From an uncultured Clostridia bacterium (lineage in GTDB: Bacteria; Bacillota; Clostridia; Oscillospirales; QAMX01): 64,000 bases of DNA. The notes beneath the pieces were generated by a model. That model made no database searches. It saw only the letters and a list, made by a program, of their open reading frames with translations, and was not told the origin of the DNA. The stretch is taken from NCBI GenBank assembly GCA_944376195.1, contig CALWBW010000006.1, positions 1 to 64,000 on the forward strand, given 5' to 3'. This document shows positions 43,746 through 52,937 of this stretch, piece after piece; within the stretch, counting starts at the first letter, position 1; each line of letters starts with the position of its first letter. A program made the translations under genes and the position numbers.

Positions 43746-45911
43746 ATGGAGATGAAGTTACAAGTCAGGGATCTCAGAATCTCGTTCCGCACGACAAACG
43801 GAAAGGTACAGGCGGTCCGGGGAATTAATTTTGATCTTGCGAAGGGCGAGACGCTGGCCATCGTCGGCGAATCCGGCTCCGGAAAATCCGTCACCTCCAA
43901 GGCAATCCTGGGCATTCAGGCGGGAAATGCCATCACGGAGGCGGGGGAGATTATTTATGACGGCCGGGATCTTTTGAAAATCTCGGAAGAAGAGTTTCAT
44001 AAAATCCGCGGCGATAAAATCGCGATGATCTTCCAGGACCCGATGTCCAGCTTAAACCCGATTGTCAAAATCGGGCGTCAGCTTACCGAGGCCATGATCC
44101 TGAAGGGGAAGGCCCGGCAGAAGGAAAGCCGCACAGCCTTTAATACCTATCTGGCCAATTTAAACAAGAGCATGGTGACGGCCGTCGCGGGGTCCGACAG
44201 CGCAAAAGCGGCGGATCTGACGGCAAAATGCAAAAAATTCGATAAATTTGAGTTCCAGCATATTAAACTGGAAGCTGCCTTCAATGCCGCGCGCGAAGCG
44301 GCGGTGGAAGCTGCCGAGGATATTGAAGTATTGGCGTTTGAGCTGGAGAAAAATGCGGCGAAAGACGCGCTGTACCGTGTGAAGCAGGTTATGCGCCTGG
44401 CGCAGGCGTCTTTGCATGAGTACGTTGTTCGGGAAGACGCCGATCGCCTGCGTACACTGGCCGCTTCTTTGAGCGGGCAGCTGCGGGAGGGCAAAAAATC
44501 CGGGAATCATGCTGCGCTGGTTGCCAGCCTGCGGGAGTTGCAGGGTATTTTGAAAAAAGCCGCGGCGCTGCCGGAACCGAATTTCTTCCGTATGGGATAT
44601 TATCTGACCTTTGCGGGAAAGCCGCTGCCGAAAATGCCGGTAGAAGAACTCAACGCCTTCCTGGGCGAGTATCTGGACCGTGAGTTCATGCTCGACTTTA
44701 TGGAGAATGCAAAGCAGGGTTTAAAGTATTCCGCAGAGGAAGCCTATCGCGGGATGGAGGAGGCTGTGCGCGCGCTGCGCGAAGCACTGCCGGTTTTTGA
44801 GAAGAGCCCGCTGGAACGCGCGGCCTGCACTCATGCGCAGAAGCTCCTATCGGAAAAGGTGAAGGCTGCCATTGACCCCCTCGCGATTGTGAAAGACAGC
44901 CTGAGTTATACATTCGATTCCAGCATGAAGAGCGAAATTGACCGGTATTTTTCCTCGATTGGGAAAAATGCGAAGGCGGAAAAAGCGTATCGCCGCAACC
45001 AGGCAAAGTATGACCGTTTGGTCAAGCGTGGGAAAACGCCGGATTGGACCGTTGCGGCGGCTTCTGTCACGGACCTTGAACTGGTGCGCCAGAACCTCTG
45101 CCATTTGATCACGCGCCTGGCTGAACACTATGAGCAGCTGCTTGCAGAGCGCGGGAGCCGTGACTTTGAGAAAGAAGCGCTTGCCGTTATTGACTATCTG
45201 AAGGAAAATGCGTCCGGTGTGGTTGCCAAAGTGACGAAACGTCTTGCAAAGGCGCGCGCCATCAAGCTGATGGAGGAAGTCGGCATCGCCGAACCCCGGA
45301 AGCGCTATAATCAGTATCCCTTTGAATTTTCCGGCGGCATGCGGCAGCGTATCGTGATTGCCATTGCGTTGGCGGCAAACCCGGATATTCTGATCTGCGA
45401 TGAGCCGACAACGGCTTTGGACGTGACAATCCAGTCGCAGATTCTGGAACTGATTAACAAGCTGAAGGCGGAGCGTCAGCTTTCCGTCATTTTTATCACG
45501 CACGATTTGGGCGTTGTGGCCAATATGGCCGACCGTGTCGCCGTCATGTACGCAGGAAAGATTGTAGAGTATGGTACGGCGGAGGATGTTTTCTATCATG
45601 CGGCGCATCCGTATACCTGGGCGCTGTTGTCGTCCATGCCGGACCTTGACACCAATGAAAAGCTGGAGGCAATTCCCGGAACGCCGCCGAATATGATTTA
45701 TCCGCCGGTTGGGGATGCATTTGCCGCCCGAAACAAATATGCCATGCAGATTGACTTCGAGCGTCAGCCGCCCATGTTCCAGATCAGCGATACCCATTTT
45801 GCCGCCACCTGGCTGCTGCATCCCGACGCGCCGAAGGTCGAGCCGCCGAAGATTATCCAAGATAGAATCGCCAGAATGAAGAGTAAAAGAGGGGTGGAAG
45901 ATGCTGAATAA
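43746..45911 (+). CDS. Oligopeptide ABC transporter ATPase (OppD type) with ~375-residue insert
   Basis: The 721-residue ATPase energises the importer. Walker A is GESGSGKS (residues 41-48), the Q-loop [11 protein letters not shown] near 98, the signature FSGGMRQR near 530 and Walker [13 protein letters not shown] near 550, followed by ITHDLG. The C-terminal oligopeptide-transporter extension ([20 protein letters not shown]) is present but lacks the usual iron-sulfur-type Cys cluster. Between the Q-loop and the signature, residues about 117-495 form an inserted Lys/Glu/Ala-rich helical domain; normal OppD has about 330 residues. The insert interrupts the helical subdomain that contacts the permeases. 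GAGTGG-type spacing and the overlap with the next gene show an operon. Confidence 0.92.
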   Translation: MEMKLQVRDLRISFRTTNGKVQAVRGINFDLAKGETLAIVGESGSGKSVTSKAILGIQAGNAITEAGEIIYDGRDLLKISEEEFHKIRGDKIAMIFQDPMSSLNPIVKIGRQLTEAMILKGKARQKESRTAFNTYLANLNKSMVTAVAGSDSAKAADLTAKCKKFDKFEFQHIKLEAAFNAAREAAVEAAEDIEVLAFELEKNAAKDALYRVKQVMRLAQASLHEYVVREDADRLRTLAASLSGQLREGKKSGNHAALVASLRELQGILKKAAALPEPNFFRMGYYLTFAGKPLPKMPVEELNAFLGEYLDREFMLDFMENAKQGLKYSAEEAYRGMEEAVRALREALPVFEKSPLERAACTHAQKLLSEKVKAAIDPLAIVKDSLSYTFDSSMKSEIDRYFSSIGKNAKAEKAYRRNQAKYDRLVKRGKTPDWTVAAASVTDLELVRQNLCHLITRLAEHYEQLLAERGSRDFEKEALAVIDYLKENASGVVAKVTKRLAKARAIKLMEEVGIAEPRKRYNQYPFEFSGGMRQRIVIAIALAANPDILICDEPTTALDVTIQSQILELINKLKAERQLSVIFITHDLGVVANMADRVAVMYAGKIVEYGTAEDVFYHAAHPYTWALLSSMPDLDTNEKLEAIPGTPPNMIYPPVGDAFAARNKYAMQIDFERQPPMFQISDTHFAATWLLHPDAPKVEPPKIIQDRIARMKSKRGVEDAE

Positions 45912-47145
45912 TCAGGAAACGCTATTAAAGGTGGAGCATCTCTGCCAGTATTTTAAAATGGAGGGCGGCGAGTTAAAGGCCGTCGACGACGTCAGTTTTG
46001 AGATTCACGAGGGGGAAGTATTCGGCCTTGTGGGTGAATCCGGCTGCGGAAAGACTACGACTGGCCGCTCGATCATCAAGTTATATAATATTACGTCCGG
46101 AAACGTGTATTTCCGGGGCATCCGGATTGCGGCAGGAAAACGATCTTACCGGGACGCCATTGCTGCCGCCCGGACGGCCTATCAGACCCGTCTGAAGGAA
46201 CTGGATGCGGGGACGCTTTCCAAAGCCGACCGTGACGCTGCGGCAGCCGCCGCAAAAACGGAGATGGAGCGGGTGATTGCGGAGAACCGGGAGCAGTTGA
46301 AAAAGGCGGACGCTGATCAGAAGGACTGTGACCGGCGGTATGCCGAATGGCAGGCGCAAAAGCTTGCGGAAGAGTACCGTCCGAAGATTGACGCGGCGGC
46401 CGGTGCGGAGAAGGAACGTCTGCAAAAGGAGTACCGGGAAAAACTGCGCCGCGCCAAGAAGACCAAGCTGGTGACGCGGATCCAGATGATTTTCCAGGAC
46501 CCGATTGCCTCGTTGAATCCCCGCATGACGGTGCGTGAAATCATTTCCGAGGGTTTGATTATCCAGGGTGAACGCGACCGCAAGGTGATTGATGAACGCG
46601 TGTATGAAATGCTGGAATTGGTGGGACTGGTGCGCGAACATGCGGACCGCTATCCGCACGAATTTTCCGGCGGCCAGCGGCAGAGAATCGGTGTCGCGCG
46701 TGCAATCATTATGAATCCGGATTTGATTATTGCCGATGAACCGGTTTCCGCGCTGGACGTTTCCATCCAGGCGCAGGTGATTAACCTGCTGAACGACCTG
46801 CGGCGGCGCTTCGGCCTGACGATCCTCTTTATCGCGCATGATCTCTCGGTTGTGAAATATTTTTCCGACCGCATCGGCGTGATGTACTATGGGAAAATGG
46901 TCGAACTGGCCTCATCCGACGAGTTGTTCCGAAATCCCTTGCATCCGTATACGAAGTCCCTTCTTTCTGCAATTCCGCTGCCGGATCCGATCTACGAAAA
47001 GAGCAGGAAGAGAATTGTCTATAACCCGCTTGCCGAGCATGATTATACGGTAGACAAGCCGTCGTTCCGCGAAATTCGGCCCGGACATTTTGTGCAGTGC
47101 AACGACGCGGAATTTGAGCGGTACAGCCGCGAGATCAAAGACTGA
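45901..47145 (+). CDS. Oligopeptide ABC transporter ATPase (OppF type) with coiled-coil insert
   Basis: The 414-residue ATPase pairs with OppD. Walker A is GESGCGKT, the Q-loop IFQDPIASLNP, the signature FSGGQRQR and Walker B LIIADEPVSALD, then IAHDLS. Between Walker A and the Q-loop, residues about 77-192 form an inserted, strongly charged coiled-coil-like segment (AIAAARTAYQTRLKELDAG to EKLRRAKKTK). Usual OppF length is about 310-330. It overlaps the oppD gene by 11 bp and the following membrane-protein gene by one base. The insert occupies the same lobe as that in OppD, so the two may pair with each other. Confidence 0.93.
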   Translation: MLNNQETLLKVEHLCQYFKMEGGELKAVDDVSFEIHEGEVFGLVGESGCGKTTTGRSIIKLYNITSGNVYFRGIRIAAGKRSYRDAIAAARTAYQTRLKELDAGTLSKADRDAAAAAAKTEMERVIAENREQLKKADADQKDCDRRYAEWQAQKLAEEYRPKIDAAAGAEKERLQKEYREKLRRAKKTKLVTRIQMIFQDPIASLNPRMTVREIISEGLIIQGERDRKVIDERVYEMLELVGLVREHADRYPHEFSGGQRQRIGVARAIIMNPDLIIADEPVSALDVSIQAQVINLLNDLRRRFGLTILFIAHDLSVVKYFSDRIGVMYYGKMVELASSDELFRNPLHPYTKSLLSAIPLPDPIYEKSRKRIVYNPLAEHDYTVDKPSFREIRPGHFVQCNDAEFERYSREIKD

Positions 47146-47540
47146 TGAAAAGAACCCAAAAATCTTTTTGGATTTCTCTTGCGGTCGGCCTTTTGCCGGT
47201 GCTGGCCGTCTGGTATTTTAACGCCTCATCCGGCAGAAGTCTGGCGCATTTGCTCTGCGATTGTTTTTTCGTCGCAGGTGTTCTAGTCGCCGGAAGCGGC
47301 GGACTGCTCTTTGTCCGGAACCAGGGGATGTTTGACCTCATGAGCTTTGGCGTGATGATGGTGCTGCATATCCACTGGCCGTGGACGGCGCCGCGTACGG
47401 CGGAACAGGGAAAGGAAACCTTTGCGGCCTACCGGGAACGCAAACGCGAAGAGCGCCGGTCGCCGGCGGGTGTTTTGTGGGCGGGCGCTGTGTATCTGGC
47501 GCTCTCCGTTTTGATGCTGGTGCTGTCGAGATTAGGATGA
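47145..47540 (+). CDS. DUF3899-like small membrane protein
   Basis: The 131-residue protein has three hydrophobic spans: ISLAVGLLPVLAVWYF, LLCDCFFVAGVLVAGSGGLLF and, at the end, GAVYLALSVLMLVLSRLG. A basic loop (AYRERKREERR) lies before the last span. The LLFVRNQGMFDLMSFG segment resembles DUF3899. Start ATG shares its first base with the oppF stop, so it is the last gene of the transporter operon. Function unknown; DUF3899 proteins occur as free-standing genes elsewhere, so the link to transport is only positional. Confidence 0.75.
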   Translation: MKRTQKSFWISLAVGLLPVLAVWYFNASSGRSLAHLLCDCFFVAGVLVAGSGGLLFVRNQGMFDLMSFGVMMVLHIHWPWTAPRTAEQGKETFAAYRERKREERRSPAGVLWAGAVYLALSVLMLVLSRLG

Positions 47541-47565
47541 ATCCTTTTGGATGTAAATGAAGAAA

Positions 47566-47601
47566 GAAACCGCAGTGGAAAAATCCACTGCGGTTTCTTT
47601 T
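47566..47601. terminator. Terminator of the transporter operon
   Basis: GAAACCGCAGTGGA pairs with TCCACTGCGGTTTC around AAAA, then TTTT. It lies between the operon and the convergent rny gene; a second T-rich region downstream may serve rny. Confidence 0.85.
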
Positions 47602-47776
47602 GAAAATTGCGCATTTTTGCGTCTATTTACTCCGCGAAACGTATTATCTGCATTTTGTTTTATATGATTCCCGCATACAAAGAAATCCCCGGCAAACCTC
47701 TTTTTCGGCCTGACGGGGAGAGTTCTTTCCAAGTATGTTGTATGCTGCATGAAGTTTGCGCATTTTATGGCAAGTC

Positions 47777-49303
47777 TTACTTGGCGTAATCCACGGCCCG
47801 CGTTTCGCGCATGACACTGACTTTGATCTGGCCCGGATATTCCAGTTCGGACTCGATCTTTTTGGCAAGGTCGTGGGCAAGCAAGACGATGTTGTCGTCG
47901 TTTACTTCTTCAGGATTTACCATGATACGGATTTCACGGCCGGCCTGGATAGCATAGGACTTTTCAACACCGGGGAATTCGTTTGCAATAGCCTCAAGTC
48001 TTTCAAGGCGCTTGATGTAAGCTTCCAGATTTTCACGTCTGGCACCGGGACGTGCTGCGGAGATGGCGTCCGCCGCCTGTACAATACAAGCAATTGCGGT
48101 TTCCGGCTCCACATCACCGTGGTGCGCCTGGATTGCATGGATGACTTCGCGGTTTTCGCGGTACTTCCGGGCAAGATCTACGCCGATTTGGACATGGGAC
48201 CCTTCCGTCTCATGATCGACTGCTTTGCCGATATCATGCAGCAGGCCAGCGCGTTTGGCAAGCGTGATATCAAGACCCAGCTCTGCGGCGAGAATACCGG
48301 CGACATGGGAGACTTCAATGGAGTGCTGCAGAACGTTCTGTCCATAACTGGTACGATAGTGCATCCTGCCAAGAAGCCGGACAAGTTCGGGATGGAGTCC
48401 CTGCACGCCGGTTTCAAATACGGCGCGCTCGCCCTCGCTTTTGATGACGTTGTCCACTTCACGGCGCGATTTTTCAATCATTTCCTCAATACGTGCCGGA
48501 TGAATGCGCCCGTCTATAATCAGTTTTTCCAGCGTCAAGCGGGCAATTTCGCGGCGGACCGGATCAAAACTCGAAAGTGTAATGGCTTCCGGCGTATCGT
48601 CGATAATGAGATCCACGCCCGTCATCGTCTCAAGCGTCCGGATATTGCGGCCTTCACGGCCAATGATGCGTCCTTTCATTTCGTCGTTTGGCAACGGGAC
48701 AACGCTGATTGCGGCCTCCGACACATGGTCGGCAGCGCATTTCTGAATTGCCAGCGAGATATATTCGCGCGCCTTACGTTCGGCGTTTTCCTTCAATTCC
48801 TGGTCGATTTCGCGGATCTTCACGGCAGCTTCATGCCGTGCGTCGGTTTCAATCATACGAATGAGGTACTCTTTAGCCTCTTCTACGGTGAATCCGGAAA
48901 TCTTTTCGAGCATTTCCATCTCGTTTTTCTTGACTTCGCGGATTTCCTCGTTCATTTCCTCGGCTTCTTTTATTTTCCGATTAAGGGTTTCCTCTTTTTT
49001 CTCTGCGGCGTCATGCTTTCGCTCTAAACTCTCTTCCTTTTGCTGTAAACGGCGCTCTTGCTTGGAAAGTTCACTTCTGCGCTCCTTGATTTCCCGTTCG
49101 AGCTCCGTGCGGTTTTTCTGGATTTCTTCGCGTGCTTCTACAATAGCTTCGCGCTTTTTCGACTCGGCCTGCTTGACCGCGTTTGCGACAATCTGACGGG
49201 CTTCTTCCTCGGCTCCGCCGATTTTTTGCTCGGCAATCTTGCGGCGATGTTCCATACCGATATTGAACGCGACGACCGCTGCGACCGCCGCGAGTATCAA
49301 CAT
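47777..49303 (-). CDS. rny: Ribonuclease Y
   Basis: The 508-residue endonuclease starts bulk mRNA decay at the membrane. It has an N-terminal membrane span, a long coiled coil (about residues 20-190, very Glu/Lys/Arg-rich), a KH domain containing [17 protein letters not shown] and an HD domain with [12 protein letters not shown] and [12 protein letters not shown] as the metal site. The ATG at 49303 leaves a short span. The frame stays open upstream and encodes further hydrophobic residues ([13 protein letters not shown]) up to an AAAGGAGG site at 49351-49357. No ATG, GTG or TTG stands at the right distance; ATC at 49342 does. The true start may therefore be a rare codon. Confidence 0.95.
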   Translation of the reverse strand: MLILAAVAAVVAFNIGMEHRRKIAEQKIGGAEEEARQIVANAVKQAESKKREAIVEAREEIQKNRTELEREIKERRSELSKQERRLQQKEESLERKHDAAEKKEETLNRKIKEAEEMNEEIREVKKNEMEMLEKISGFTVEEAKEYLIRMIETDARHEAAVKIREIDQELKENAERKAREYISLAIQKCAADHVSEAAISVVPLPNDEMKGRIIGREGRNIRTLETMTGVDLIIDDTPEAITLSSFDPVRREIARLTLEKLIIDGRIHPARIEEMIEKSRREVDNVIKSEGERAVFETGVQGLHPELVRLLGRMHYRTSYGQNVLQHSIEVSHVAGILAAELGLDITLAKRAGLLHDIGKAVDHETEGSHVQIGVDLARKYRENREVIHAIQAHHGDVEPETAIACIVQAADAISAARPGARRENLEAYIKRLERLEAIANEFPGVEKSYAIQAGREIRIMVNPEEVNDDNIVLLAHDLAKKIESELEYPGQIKVSVMRETRAVDYAK

Positions 49304-49483
49304 TCCGACGATGGTGAGTATCAGGGCAAGTATACTTACGATACCGATCTCCTCCTTTATTCAATTGTTGTATACGCCGCCTAGTGAGAAGCGGCAAAAT
49401 CAGGTAAATTTAAAAGGAAAGTTTGGAAAAGAGTGAATAGCAGTGTATAAAAATAAGAGGTATGGCCAATTGTACCTTCTTTT

Positions 49484-49512
49484 ATTTTACTGCGTAAAAG
49501 TGTACTTGTCAA
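49484..49512 (-). promoter_or_regulatory. rny promoter
   Basis: On the minus strand TTGACA (complement of 49507-49512) and TAAAAT (complement of 49484-49489) are 17 bp apart, giving a leader of about 130 nt. Confidence 0.75.
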
Positions 49513-49619
49513 GGAATAAAATGCGAAAACAGGTCAAATGGAACCATGTCGGAAAGGCAGTGCAGGGCAGTGTATAATTTTCCCCGCCGCGGAAAAAATA
49601 ATCCCGAAGGAGGGGGCAT

Positions 49620-49730
49620 ATGAGAGCGGAAAAAAAGCCTGCGCCGGTGCGGCGCGTGTATGCGCCGCAGGGTGAAACTCTGGAACGTTTGATGATACGG
49701 TACCTGTCCACGCAGGAAGGCGGACGGTAA
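49620..49730 (+). CDS. 36-residue small protein upstream of the recombinase
   Basis: ATG 49620 follows GAAGGAGGGGG, an excellent ribosome binding site. The frame encodes MRAEKKPAPVRRVYAPQGE and ends in TAA at 49730, directly abutting the recombinase ATG. The product is basic with one amphipathic helix (ETLERLMIRYLS). Zero-base spacing and the lack of a separate recombinase site suggest translational coupling. Possible roles are a recombination directionality factor-like helper or a simple leader peptide. No family recognised. Confidence 0.6.
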   Translation: MRAEKKPAPVRRVYAPQGETLERLMIRYLSTQEGGR

Positions 49731-51284
49731 ATGGGCAGGCGCGGAAAGAAGCAGGGCGGTGCGGAGACAGAATTCCGCGCCGCCCTTTATATCCGGCTTT
49801 CGCGCGAGGACGGCGACCGGGAAGAGAGCGACAGCGTTGCAAACCAGCGCGCCCTTTTGACGGAGTACGCCCGCGCGGAGGAAAGTATCGCGTATTTTGA
49901 GCTTTTTATTGACGACGGATATTCCGGAACGGATTTTGACCGTCCGGGATTCCAGCGTATGTTGGAGGCGCTGCGCACGCGCAGGCTGAATTGCGTCGTT
50001 GTAAAGGATCTCTCCCGTTTCGGGCGAAATTATATCGATACCGGGCGCTTTCTGGAGCAGGAATTTCCACTTTTGGGCGTCCGGTTTATTTCGCTGGGGG
50101 ATGATATCGACAGTTGGGCGCGGCCTGCGCAGTCCAACACCATTTTGGTTCCGTTCAAGAACCTCATCAACGACGAATACAGCCGCGACATTTCGCAAAA
50201 AATCCGTGCCGCGCTGGACTCCAAGCGCCGGCGCGGAGAATTTATTGGTTCGCATCCGCCGTATGGATACCAACGCGCGGAGGAAAACCACGCGCATTTG
50301 ATCGTCGATCCGAATACGGCCGGGATTGTGCGGCGTATTTTTGCCGAGTTTTTATCCGGCCGGGCCAAAACGGCGATTGCCCGGGAACTCAACGCGGAAG
50401 GGATCCCTTCTCCCGCGGCGATGCGCCGTGGGGAGCGGGGATTGTGGAGTTATTCTTCCGTTGACCATATTTTGCGAAACCCGGTTTACCGTGGCGATCT
50501 GGTGCAGGGCCGGTATGGGAATATCAGCTATAAGCTCCAGAAAACGCGGCGGCGTCCGGAGGAGCGATGGTTCGTTGTACGCGGAACCCATGAAGCGCTC
50601 ATCGCTCCGGAGGAATTCGACCGCGCGCAGGCGTTGATGGAGACGGATACCCGTGCGGACGCCCGGGGAAATGTGCATCCGCTGGCAGGATTGGTGCGCT
50701 GCGCCGAATGCGGACGCGCCCTTTCCCGCCGCCGCGTACGTCATGCCTACGGCGTATATGAGTACTATCTCTGTCCCACTTACAAACAATCGCATACGGC
50801 GTGTACGCCGCATTCCGTGCGTGTTGATCTGGTGGAGCGGGAGGTTTTGGCGGCTATTCGGGAGGAAATCCGCGCGGCGGTGGATTTTTCGCGCGTTGCG
50901 TCGGAACTGGGGAAGGACCGGCGTGAAAAAAATCAATTGGCTGCGCTGGAGCGGTCGCTTTCCCGGGTTATGGAGCGCAAACGCGGAATTTATAGCGATT
51001 GGAAAGACGGGGAATTGACGCGGGAAGAATATCTTTCCTTTAAAGAGGGGTATGACCGGGAAGAAACCGAACTGCGCCGGCAGATAGAAGCGGAACGCTC
51101 CCGGGCAAAAACGGCGGACAAAGCGGGGGAATGGGCGAAGCTTGCCGCGCTGGCATACCCGGAAACCCTGGAGCGTGGTCTGGCAGCCGCGCTTTTGCGC
51201 CGTGTGCTGGTTCATGCGGATGGATCGTTGACGGTGGAATTCCGGTTCCGGCGGGAAGATGCCGGGGACGGGACTTCTTTATAA
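49731..51284 (+). CDS. Large serine recombinase
   Basis: The 517-residue protein has an N-terminal resolvase domain with catalytic Ser24 in ALYIRLSREDG, Arg-containing VVKDLSRFGRNYIDTG and helix E. A recombinase domain follows (PPYGYQRAEE, GLWSYSSVDHILRNPVYRG). A zinc ribbon (CAECGRAL ... CPTYKQSHTACTPH) and a coiled coil complete the integrase-type architecture used by phages, ICEs and the sporulation recombinase SpoIVCA. Length matches the family (450-550). There is no other mobile gene beside it, and its GC content is like that of its neighbours. No att core was found by eye. It may be the relic of an excised element or a domesticated enzyme. Confidence 0.92.
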   Translation: MGRRGKKQGGAETEFRAALYIRLSREDGDREESDSVANQRALLTEYARAEESIAYFELFIDDGYSGTDFDRPGFQRMLEALRTRRLNCVVVKDLSRFGRNYIDTGRFLEQEFPLLGVRFISLGDDIDSWARPAQSNTILVPFKNLINDEYSRDISQKIRAALDSKRRRGEFIGSHPPYGYQRAEENHAHLIVDPNTAGIVRRIFAEFLSGRAKTAIARELNAEGIPSPAAMRRGERGLWSYSSVDHILRNPVYRGDLVQGRYGNISYKLQKTRRRPEERWFVVRGTHEALIAPEEFDRAQALMETDTRADARGNVHPLAGLVRCAECGRALSRRRVRHAYGVYEYYLCPTYKQSHTACTPHSVRVDLVEREVLAAIREEIRAAVDFSRVASELGKDRREKNQLAALERSLSRVMERKRGIYSDWKDGELTREEYLSFKEGYDREETELRRQIEAERSRAKTADKAGEWAKLAALAYPETLERGLAAALLRRVLVHADGSLTVEFRFRREDAGDGTSL

Positions 51285-51323
51285 AACACACCGCGCCGTC
51301 TTTTTAGACGGTGCGGTGTGTTT
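51284..51323. terminator. Bidirectional terminator between recombinase and protease genes
   Basis: AAACACACCGCGCCGTC pairs with GACGGTGCGGTGTGTTT around a short T-rich loop. It overlaps the stop codons of both convergent genes. Confidence 0.85.
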
Positions 51324-51993
51324 CTTCGTTTATTTTCTGATGCAGCCAGTCAAGCGCCTGAGAAAGGCCGCCGACTTCGTCAATCAACCCTTCGGCGACT
51401 GCTTTTTCTCCATCCAGCACGGTCCCGACATCCGTTGTCAGTTCTCCCGTATTCAACATGAAAGCACGCAGGCGTTCGTCCGAAATCTGAGAGTTGGATG
51501 TGATAAACCGGATAATCCGTTCCTGAATCCGCACGAAATTTTCAAATGTCTGCGGCGCGCCGACCACCAGCCCGGAAAAACGGACCGGGTGAATGGTCAT
51601 CGTGGCGGACGGTACGATAAACGACCGCTGGGCCGCAACCGCCAGCGGTACGCCGATAGAGTGTCCGCCGCCCAGTACAAGTGACGCCGTGGGCGTTTTC
51701 ATGCTGGCAATCAGCTCCGCGAGCGCCAGCCCCGCTTCCACATCCCCACCGATGGTGTTTAACAGCAGCAAAAGCCCCCGGATTTCCGGGCTTTCCTCAA
51801 TGGCGGCGAGCTGCGGGATCATGTGCTCATACTTGGTTGCTTTGCTCTGGTTGGGCAAAGTGGTATGTCCCTCGATTTGCCCAATGATGGTCATGCAGTG
51901 AATCAACCCATGACCACCCGACACCGTGACCGCACCGTCCTGCCGGTCTTTTTCCCCGGTCTCCTGCGGCTGGTTTTCCTGTTCTTCGCTCAT
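51304..51993 (-). CDS. ClpP-class serine protease, TepA-like
   Basis: The 229-residue protein has a charged, probably disordered N-terminus and then a ClpP/crotonase fold: IIGQIEGHT, LLLLNTIGGDVEAGLALAE (oxyanion region), nucleophile Ser in GGGHSIGVPLAVAA and His in TIHPVRFSG. This matches the translocation-enhancing protein TepA/YmfB of Firmicutes, a soluble cytoplasmic relative of ClpP without a known AAA partner. The N-terminal lead QENQPQETGEKD is typical. It converges on the recombinase gene with a shared terminator. The role of TepA itself is only loosely defined (secretion or spore-related). Confidence 0.85.
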   Translation of the reverse strand: MSEEQENQPQETGEKDRQDGAVTVSGGHGLIHCMTIIGQIEGHTTLPNQSKATKYEHMIPQLAAIEESPEIRGLLLLLNTIGGDVEAGLALAELIASMKTPTASLVLGGGHSIGVPLAVAAQRSFIVPSATMTIHPVRFSGLVVGAPQTFENFVRIQERIIRFITSNSQISDERLRAFMLNTGELTTDVGTVLDGEKAVAEGLIDEVGGLSQALDWLHQKINEETHRTV

Positions 51994-52054
51994 ATTCCGT
52001 TCCTCCTGGAAGCCAGACTGATTCCGGCTTTAGGATGCACGGCCTGCGGAGAGA

Positions 52055-52810
52055 TTATACCTCCAGAATGTCGGGCAATTCTTCCCGCAGTCTGCCATAG
52101 GGCAAAAACGATTCGGATACGCCTTCCCGTTCGGCGGTCTCCAGCTTCTCCCGGATCGTATAAGCGTCGTCGTAGAGCACGAAATGCGTCATGCCGTCCG
52201 GGGTTTGATACGTAAAATATTTGGCGGCCAGTTCGCGGGAATAATAGCTCATCAAACCGCCGTCTAACAAAGAGGCGAGCCGGGTTTGCGAGATGGTTTC
52301 GCCCTGCCCGTTTGAGGGCAGCGTGAAATCTACGCTCAGCGGCACAATTTCAAGCGCCGTACGGTCCTCATAGCGTTCCCGGAGTTCGCGCAGATAGAGG
52401 GAAAAGGATCCTCCGGTCACTTCGCTGGTAGAGAGCACGGTGACTCCGCCGGTATCCAGCAGGGGATTGGTATAAAGCGTGATGCCGCGCTCGGAAAGCC
52501 GGGGCGCGAGCGAAGCAATCAAAAATTCCGCCGCGGGCGTACGCTCGTCAAAATCCAGGTAAACGCCCTCATACGCGTGCGCGGTACATTCCGCCGTTAC
52601 GGCGCCCACAAGCGCGGCGGGATCGGAAAGCCGCGGCGCGCCGCCCATGACCGCCATCACGCCGCCTGTCGCCTGGCCCAAGGCGTTGCTTTTGAGGAGG
52701 ACGCCGGACGGAGAAATTCGATAGGCAAGATAGGCAAGACGCAGGCCGAGGCCTGTGCACTCCGCTGCTTCCGCGGCCGTTACGGCGAGTGTGATCCGGT
52801 CCGTTCTCAT
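52055..52810 (-). CDS. Possible GH18-like TIM-barrel protein, degenerate
   Basis: The 251-residue protein is not firmly recognised. EGVYLDFDER resembles the DGVDLDFE active-site strand of glycoside hydrolase family 18. The closing GMTHFVLYDDAYTIREKLETAEREG resembles the last strand and helix of spore-cortex GH18 enzymes such as SleL/YaaH. The catalytic DxxDxDxE order is incomplete (the final Glu is present as DFDE). There is no signal peptide and no LysM domain. It may be a non-catalytic binder or a spore-interior protein. Another possibility is an unrelated TIM barrel. It shares no obvious operon; the next gene upstream is divergent. Confidence 0.5.
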   Translation of the reverse strand: MRTDRITLAVTAAEAAECTGLGLRLAYLAYRISPSGVLLKSNALGQATGGVMAVMGGAPRLSDPAALVGAVTAECTAHAYEGVYLDFDERTPAAEFLIASLAPRLSERGITLYTNPLLDTGGVTVLSTSEVTGGSFSLYLRELRERYEDRTALEIVPLSVDFTLPSNGQGETISQTRLASLLDGGLMSYYSRELAAKYFTYQTPDGMTHFVLYDDAYTIREKLETAEREGVSESFLPYGRLREELPDILEV

Positions 52811-52841
52811 GGGAAACCCTCTTTTCCTTCTGATTGGATTG

Positions 52842-52850
52842 TGGTATAAT
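52842..52850 (+). promoter_or_regulatory. Extended -10 promoter of the yqeG-pepP operon
   Basis: TGGTATAAT at 52842-52850 (TG-N-TATAAT) is an extended -10 element about 90 bp before the TTG start. No good -35 hexamer is visible, which extended -10 promoters tolerate. Confidence 0.5.
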
Positions 52851-52937
52851 ACCGGCAGGCGGACTTTAAATGTGCCGCCTGATTTTGATGCTTATTTTTA
52901 TGCGAAGACTGCTGTGGTTATGACGGGAGGTGGCGCG

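Noticed and set aside
49304-49619. Attachment site or insertion sequence end next to the recombinase
   Set aside because: A 10-bp motif (GCAGTGTATA) occurs twice here, but it is short and overlaps promoter-like sequence; no inverted ends or target duplications are visible.
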